From NCBI GenBank assembly GCA_964476135.1, contig CAYYYG010000039.1:1-10806 (forward strand): a DNA stretch of 10,806 nt, read 5' to 3'. Below, piece after piece: positions 6,574 through 10,806 of the stretch. Position 1 is the first letter of the stretch; each line of letters starts with the position of its first letter. The notes below the pieces were generated by a model. That model had not been told where the DNA came from and did no database searches. It saw nothing but the letters and a program-made list of their open reading frames with translations. A program made the position numbers and the translations under genes. The DNA comes from CAYYYG01 sp964476135. GTDB taxonomy: Bacteria > Patescibacteriota > Microgenomatia > UBA1406 > GWC2-37-13.

Positions 6574-7869
6574 ATGACGATAACTGTAATTGGGCACGGT
6601 TATGTAGGCTTGGTGACCGCATGCGTGTTTGCAGATTTCGGGAACACCGTATGGGTAGTTGGACATACAAAGTCTAAGCTTGACAGACTGAGAAACGGGG
6701 ACCCGATCATATACGAACCAGGGTTGAAAGAGCTGCTTGAAAAAAATATTAAGGCAAAAAGATTGATTTTTACCGAGTCTTACGATAAAGCTATCCCTTC
6801 TTCAGAAATCGTATTTATTACTGTCGGCACACCGCCAAAGGCAACTGGCGAAGCGGATCTTTCCACAGTATTTGAAGTAAGCGAACACATTGCCAAGTAT
6901 CTTAAAAAAGGATTTACGGTAGTTTCATGTAAGAGCACTGTTCCTGTCGGCACAAATTACAAGGTGGCTGCGATAATAGAAAAAAATAAGTCAAGTCAGT
7001 CAAAATTCGCAGTTGCATCCTGTCCGGAATTTTTGCGTGAAGGAACAGCTATATTCGACACACTCAATCCTGATCGTGTCGTGATCGGTTCCGATTCGGA
7101 AAAGGCTATACAGCTTTTAGTCGAGTTACACAAACCCTTAGAGGGCAAGAGAGTCATAACTGATCTCCCCTCAGCCGAACTCATAAAATACACATCAAAT
7201 GCAATTCTCGCAACAAAAATATCTTTCGCTAATCTTATTTCCTTTTACTGTGAAAAGGCTGGTGCCGACGTGGAAACAGTCCTTGACGGTGTCGGGCTAG
7301 ATAAAAGGATCGGAAGAATATTCTTTAGTCCCGGGGTTGGTTACGGCGGCTCGTGTTTTCCCAAGGATGTCAAAGCCCTTATAAGTATAGGAAAAAGCTT
7401 AAAAACTGAAACCTCGATACTGGATTCGGTCGAAAAAGTAAACAAGATGGCCAAGGATAACTTTATCGAAAAATTCGTGACAAGAATCAAAAAAGGCAGA
7501 GTCGCCATTTGGGGACTGAGCTTCAAACCAAATACAGACGACATTCGCGAAGCGCCATCCGTTTACATAATCAGGAAGCTGCTCGAAAAAAAATACAAAG
7601 TGGCAGCTTACGACCTCGCAGCCACGGAAAACATAAAAGGAATTTTTGGCGATATGATTGAATACTATGAAAATCCATATGACACCGTCAAAGATGCGGA
7701 TGCGCTCTGCATACTTACGGAGTGGAATGAATTCAAGCAAGCAGACCTAAAAAAAGTCAAGCAACTTATGAAAAAACCGGTCATCTTTGACGGAAGAAAT
7801 ATTTATAATCCGCAACACCTGCAAAAACTGGGATTCACCTATGTTTCTACAGGTAGAAAACCGGTATAA
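6574..7869 (+). CDS. ugd: UDP-glucose 6-dehydrogenase
   Basis: 431 residues, normal for bacterial Ugd. It oxidises UDP-glucose twice to UDP-glucuronate in the cytoplasm. Motifs seen are GHGYVG (7-12) for dinucleotide binding, GTPP (85-88), STVPVGT (121-127), ELIKYTSNA with K205, and GYGGSCFPKD (257-266) with the catalytic C261, K264 and D265. Also present are GLSFKPNTDDIREAPS (314-329) and the C-terminal UDP-binding domain with D406-G-R. Odd point: the Asp that usually ends the second beta strand (V-D-x-D) and holds the NAD ribose is absent; the strand ends V29-G30-H31-T32-K33. This could change cofactor preference toward NADP+. It is first gene of an operon, and the next start is 6 bases after its stop. 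The product is the substrate of the next enzyme. Confidence 0.95.
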   Translation: MTITVIGHGYVGLVTACVFADFGNTVWVVGHTKSKLDRLRNGDPIIYEPGLKELLEKNIKAKRLIFTESYDKAIPSSEIVFITVGTPPKATGEADLSTVFEVSEHIAKYLKKGFTVVSCKSTVPVGTNYKVAAIIEKNKSSQSKFAVASCPEFLREGTAIFDTLNPDRVVIGSDSEKAIQLLVELHKPLEGKRVITDLPSAELIKYTSNAILATKISFANLISFYCEKAGADVETVLDGVGLDKRIGRIFFSPGVGYGGSCFPKDVKALISIGKSLKTETSILDSVEKVNKMAKDNFIEKFVTRIKKGRVAIWGLSFKPNTDDIREAPSVYIIRKLLEKKYKVAAYDLAATENIKGIFGDMIEYYENPYDTVKDADALCILTEWNEFKQADLKKVKQLMKKPVIFDGRNIYNPQHLQKLGFTYVSTGRKPV

Positions 7870-7875
7870 CTTCTT

Positions 7876-8817
7876 ATGAAAGTACTAATTACAGGCGGAT
7901 CAGGATTCATCGGCTCGCATTTAGCCAAATTTCACATCGAACATAAGGACGAAGTAACGGTACTCGACAATCTTATCACAGGAAATTTACGCAATATCAG
8001 AACCCTCATCGGTCTGGACAACTTCACATTTAAAAAGGCAGATGTCACTACGGTAAAGCTTCGTTCGCTCCCAAAATCCGACCTGATCTACCACATGGCC
8101 TCGCCGGCCTCGCCGATTCAATACAAAAAATATCCAGTGGAAACCCTTATGACCAACTCGCTCGGCACCAAAAGAATGCTCGAGTACGCTGCCGATTGCA
8201 AAGCTAAGTTTCTTTTAGCATCAACTTCTGAGGTATATGGCGATCCCGCAATCCACCCGCAAACGGAAACTTATTATGGCAACGTCAATTCGGTTGGTCC
8301 TAGAGCTTGCTATGACGAGGCTAAACGCTTCGCTGAGGCAATGGTGGTATCATTTATCGACAAAATGGATGTGGATGCTAGAATCGTCAGAATCTTTAAT
8401 ACATATGGACCAAATATGGAAGTCAACGACGGCCGCGCGGTGTCAAACTTCATCACTCAAGCTTTATTAAACAAACCGATAACCATCTACGGCAGCGGCA
8501 AGCAGACACGCAGTTTCTGCTATGTCAGCGATCTTGTCCGCGGCCTTAACAAACTCGCAACCTTGCCAGGACTAAAGAAAAAAGTGATAAACTTGGGTAA
8601 CCCGCAGGAAATTTCCATAAATGAACTTGCAAAGATAGTTATTGATATGACAGGCACAAAGTCTAAATTAGTATATGAAAAAGAGTCGGATGAAAACGAC
8701 CCTAAAAAAAGAAAGCCCGATATTACAAAAGCCAAATCATTACTGAACTGGAAGCCGGAAATATCCCTTGAAAATGGTCTAAGTTCAACAATAAATTATT
8801 TTAAGAAGATACTATGA
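7876..8817 (+). CDS. uxs: UDP-glucuronate decarboxylase (UDP-xylose synthase)
   Basis: 313 residues, normal for single-domain UXS. It converts UDP-glucuronate to UDP-xylose with bound NAD+ and loss of CO2. Rossmann motif GGSGFIG at 7-13. The UXS-specific block HMASPASPIQYKKYPVET at 73-90 is far closer to UXS than to GalE or RmlB. Catalytic T117-S118-E119 in STSEVYGDP, Y146-x3-K150 in CYDEAKR, and the segment NDGRAVSNFITQAL (184-197). C-terminal DPKKRKPDITKAKSLLNWKP (275-294) is the usual family ending. It lies directly after ugd, which supplies its substrate, and overlaps the next gene by four bases (ATGA), so the three are co-translated. No Shine-Dalgarno is visible. The stop is TGA, consistent with the standard code. 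A less likely alternative is a related nucleotide-sugar epimerase. Confidence 0.93.
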   Translation: MKVLITGGSGFIGSHLAKFHIEHKDEVTVLDNLITGNLRNIRTLIGLDNFTFKKADVTTVKLRSLPKSDLIYHMASPASPIQYKKYPVETLMTNSLGTKRMLEYAADCKAKFLLASTSEVYGDPAIHPQTETYYGNVNSVGPRACYDEAKRFAEAMVVSFIDKMDVDARIVRIFNTYGPNMEVNDGRAVSNFITQALLNKPITIYGSGKQTRSFCYVSDLVRGLNKLATLPGLKKKVINLGNPQEISINELAKIVIDMTGTKSKLVYEKESDENDPKKRKPDITKAKSLLNWKPEISLENGLSSTINYFKKIL

Positions 8818-9920
8818 GAACAGCTGTAATTGTTGTACCGACTTACAACGAAGCCGGTAATATCGAACTCTTAACGGAAAAAATATTTAAGGCGGTCGAG
8901 GAATCAAGAAACTGGAATGTCGAGCTCCTTTTTGTGGACAGTTCCTCAAACGATGGTACAACAGAAAAAATCCAGAATCTGCAGAAAAGCAGCCGGAAAA
9001 TACACTTGCTTGTGACAAAAAAAGAGGGATTGGGTAAAGCATATGTGGCAGGATTTGAATATGCGACAGAAAAGCTCAATGCTTACCTGATTTTCGAAAT
9101 GGATGCTGATTTATCGCATAATCCCGAGGACCTGCCAAAATTTCTTAAACAAATCGAGCAGGGTGCTGATTTTGTGATTGGATCCCGCTATATACCCGGT
9201 GGCTCAATACCTTCAAACTGGGGATTTCATAGAAAACTTTTTTCCCGCACAGCAAATATATTTGTAAAGTACGGTTTCATGAAAAGAAATATTACCGACT
9301 GGACTGACGGATATCGCGCAATCAAAGCCTGGATTGTTAAATCGGGTATGAAACATATCAGCAAATACTCAGGTTATGTATTCCAGATAGCGTTTCTTGA
9401 CCATGCCATAAAAAATAATGCTCGGATAACAGAAGTTCCCGTAAATTTTAAGGACAGGAGCTACGGTAAATCGAAAATCAACGCGCCACAATACATATCG
9501 CAAACAGTGCTGTATGTACTCACCCACTCGCCTTTTATCAGATTTGTTATCGTCGGAGGTGCCGGGTTCATACTTGATTTCATAATCACTTATTTTTTTA
9601 TAAACAAACTACATACTGCTGTATGGTCGGCAACTTTAGTCAGCACAGAGAGCGCGATTATTTCAAATTTCTTACTTAATAATTACTGGTCGTTTTCTCA
9701 CAAAAAAATTGGCAGCAGCAGATTGAAGTTTATTCTCAGCTTTCTGAAATTTAACCTTATTTCTTCAGGCTCAATCGCAATTCAAACAATTGGTATGCAA
9801 ATATGCAGCTACTATTTCGGACGTGAACTCTGGTATGTATATAAGATCGTGATAATATTTTTTATAGTAATACCTTATTCATATATCTTATACAATAAAT
9901 TCATCTGGAAGGAAAAATAA
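8814..9920 (+). CDS. Polyprenyl-phosphate sugar synthase (GT2, DPM1-like) fused to GtrA-type membrane domain
   Basis: 368 residues in two parts. Residues 1-235 are a family GT2 glycosyltransferase of the dolichol-phosphate-mannose synthase type: VPTYNEAGNI (8-17), VDSSSNDGT (41-49), FEMDADLSHNPEDLP (94-108) with the metal-binding D97 and D99, and GSRYIPGG (123-130). Residues about 241-365 are a GtrA-like domain with four membrane helices and the signature SNFLLNNYWSF (284-294). Such fusions load a sugar from a nucleotide donor onto polyprenyl phosphate and are thought to help move the lipid-linked sugar across the membrane. The second Asp of the usual V-D-D motif is Ser (S43). The ATG overlaps the TGA of the UXS gene, so its donor could be connected to UDP-glucuronate or UDP-xylose, although the family more often uses GDP-mannose or UDP-glucose. 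Donor identity is not resolvable from sequence. Confidence 0.92.
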   Translation: MRTAVIVVPTYNEAGNIELLTEKIFKAVEESRNWNVELLFVDSSSNDGTTEKIQNLQKSSRKIHLLVTKKEGLGKAYVAGFEYATEKLNAYLIFEMDADLSHNPEDLPKFLKQIEQGADFVIGSRYIPGGSIPSNWGFHRKLFSRTANIFVKYGFMKRNITDWTDGYRAIKAWIVKSGMKHISKYSGYVFQIAFLDHAIKNNARITEVPVNFKDRSYGKSKINAPQYISQTVLYVLTHSPFIRFVIVGGAGFILDFIITYFFINKLHTAVWSATLVSTESAIISNFLLNNYWSFSHKKIGSSRLKFILSFLKFNLISSGSIAIQTIGMQICSYYFGRELWYVYKIVIIFFIVIPYSYILYNKFIWKEK

Positions 9921-9924
9921 GCAG

Positions 9925-10806
9925 TTATTCTTTTTCAGCATACTGGCCTGATATCCAACCAGTTTTTTCTGTTTCATATTCTATCTTAAACCAACCATTC
10001 TTCTCCTCAAGCACTTCAAAAGTGTCTCCGGGCTTCACTTGTGCAGATTCACTTGCCACAACTGACGCATCTGCCCTCACGCGAAGAAAGCCTGTCGGAG
10101 TATCCTTAATAGTAACTTTAACCGGACCTTCCTGAGTTTTTTTAGTCGTAGAACTTGGAGTTGAAGATTTATCATTATCTCGTAGCAGTGCAGCTCCCGA
10201 TGCTTCAGGAGTTGGCGTTGTGCGCTGCTGTGAAGGATCTATCGCAAGCTTAAAAGATGCGCTCACACGGTATCCTGAATTTACATTGATTTTTGCCGTG
10301 CGACGAAACATTCCTGGCATGAGAACAGATAATTCATGATTTCCTTTCATCACGTCCTCAAGAACAAGCGGCGCCACTCCCATCTCGTTGTTATCAAGAG
10401 ATACTATAGCACCATTGGGGTCGGTTTCGACGTATACTTCACCAAAATCGGCCTCTTTCGGATCTTTTTCCATCTTGGTGAGGGTAAATACCTCACCGGC
10501 AGTACTTATCTCCGAATCGCCAAGTTCTCTATTAATATACGTGCGAGTATTCTGATGTACTGTAGCTTTTAATTCTGATGTTGCTGTTTGCCCTGCCGAA
10601 CCCTCAGGAATGAGTTTTACCATATATTCTCCCTCTTTAAGTTTGCCTTCGTAGGGAGTTTTACCAACAAGATTATTATCGATAAATACCTGGGCTGTTG
10701 GAGCGGAGGCTACCTGAAGAATCCCAAAAGAATTTTGGTTATCATACATAAAAAACCGAAAGCCAATAATTCCGGCAAATACCAATATTAGAATTCCGAG
10801 TAATAA
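9925..10806 (-). CDS. Membrane-anchored surface protein with two PEGA domains and a C-terminal SH3b domain (5' end missing)
   Basis: The frame is open to the right edge (reading from the edge LLLGILILVFAGIIGFRFF), so the start is outside. The TTG at 10785 is internal. 293 residues are visible. Residues about 1-18 are a membrane helix. PEGA-like domains follow at about 28-70 and 123-186, each with the D-N-N-x-x-G-x-(T/A)-P core (DNNLVGKTP and DNNEMGVAP). A Ser/Thr/Pro/Lys-rich linker spans about 187-226. A bacterial SH3 domain covers about 229-292 (LRVRADAS, GDTFEVLEEKNGWFKI, GWISGQYA). The helix comes first, so most of the chain should be outside the cell. PEGA domains are common in surface and envelope proteins; SH3b domains often bind peptidoglycan or peptides. 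A role in cell-envelope attachment is inferred; no catalytic residue is seen. It converges on the GT2/GtrA gene with four bases between stops. Confidence 0.87.
   Translation of the reverse strand, partial: LLLGILILVFAGIIGFRFFMYDNQNSFGILQVASAPTAQVFIDNNLVGKTPYEGKLKEGEYMVKLIPEGSAGQTATSELKATVHQNTRTYINRELGDSEISTAGEVFTLTKMEKDPKEADFGEVYVETDPNGAIVSLDNNEMGVAPLVLEDVMKGNHELSVLMPGMFRRTAKINVNSGYRVSASFKLAIDPSQQRTTPTPEASGAALLRDNDKSSTPSSTTKKTQEGPVKVTIKDTPTGFLRVRADASVVASESAQVKPGDTFEVLEEKNGWFKIEYETEKTGWISGQYAEKE

Noticed and set aside
7865..7870. TATAAC five bases before the uxs ATG as an internal leaderless promoter
   Set aside because: No extended -10 or -35 supports it, and the 6-base gap to ugd is explained well by an operon. 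It stays possible but weak.
9555..9576. GGAGF-type Rossmann-like motif in the GT2/GtrA protein (residues 248-252)
   Set aside because: It resembles the dinucleotide motif of the nearby dehydratase genes but sits in the first GtrA membrane helix, so it is a chance likeness.
9911..9936. Possible bidirectional terminator (AATAA-GCAG-TTATT with T-runs on both strands)
   Set aside because: The stem has only five A/T pairs, too weak for an intrinsic terminator, and it is made largely by the two facing TAA stop codons.
10783..10785. TTG (minus strand) as start of the PEGA/SH3b gene
   Set aside because: The frame stays open to the right edge and the extra residues complete a membrane helix, so the real start is outside the window.
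1..10806. Mobile element, CRISPR array, toxin-antitoxin or phage defence locus
   Set aside because: No transposase, integrase, direct-repeat array, short toxin-like pair or nuclease/helicase gene is seen; all genes are accounted for by surface, sugar, transport and regulatory roles.

Overview
The window is densely coded and, by eye, moderately AT-rich. It looks like a Candidate Phyla Radiation (Patescibacteria) genome, most likely Microgenomates-like. The supporting signs are a large exported protein with Thr/Pro-rich linkers and propeller-type repeats, a TrbC/VirB2-like pilin hairpin carried by a longer exported protein with a CxxCxxC...CxxC cluster, a DPM1-like glycosyltransferase fused to a GtrA domain, a PEGA plus SH3b surface protein, very tight packing and no clear Shine-Dalgarno sequences. 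One gene (7876-8817) ends in TGA, which fits the standard bacterial code and argues against the TGA=Gly lineages. The taxonomic call is inference, because no rRNA or ribosomal protein is present.

Region 1 (1-3829, plus strand) holds the 3' part of a large multidomain exoprotein that ends in an M64-type zinc metallopeptidase domain. One base downstream follows an exported protein with a Cys-rich ectodomain and a C-terminal two-helix T4SS-pilin-like module. They are probably co-expressed and surface-located.

Region 2 (3831-5573) holds a Crp/Fnr-family regulator (minus) divergent from rmlB, dTDP-glucose 4,6-dehydratase (plus). The 75-bp gap contains an exact TGAT-N4-ATCA palindrome that matches the FNR-type recognition helix of the regulator. 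It also contains an extended -10 promoter so close to the rmlB ATG that the mRNA should be leaderless.

Region 3 (5570-6508, minus) is a CaCA-family Na+/Ca2+ exchanger-like membrane protein. Its stop codon overlaps that of rmlB on the other strand. It is divergent from ugd, and the two promoters sit back to back.

Region 4 (6574-9920, plus) is a compact operon: UDP-glucose 6-dehydrogenase, UDP-glucuronate decarboxylase (UDP-xylose synthase) and a polyprenyl-phosphate-sugar synthase-like GT2 fused to GtrA. The first two enzymes give UDP-glucose -> UDP-glucuronate -> UDP-xylose. The third probably loads a sugar on a polyprenyl-phosphate carrier and may help flip it for surface glycan assembly. 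With rmlB this makes the middle of the window a surface-polysaccharide precursor region.

Region 5 (9925-10806, minus) is the 3' part of a membrane-anchored protein with two PEGA domains and a C-terminal SH3b domain. Its start lies beyond the right edge.

No tRNA, rRNA, CRISPR array, insertion sequence or phage module was seen. No gene-free stretch exceeds 75 bases. I do not see a clearly new defence or mobile system. The strongest leads are the peptidase/pilin-like pair, the Crp/Fnr operator and the predicted leaderless promoters.
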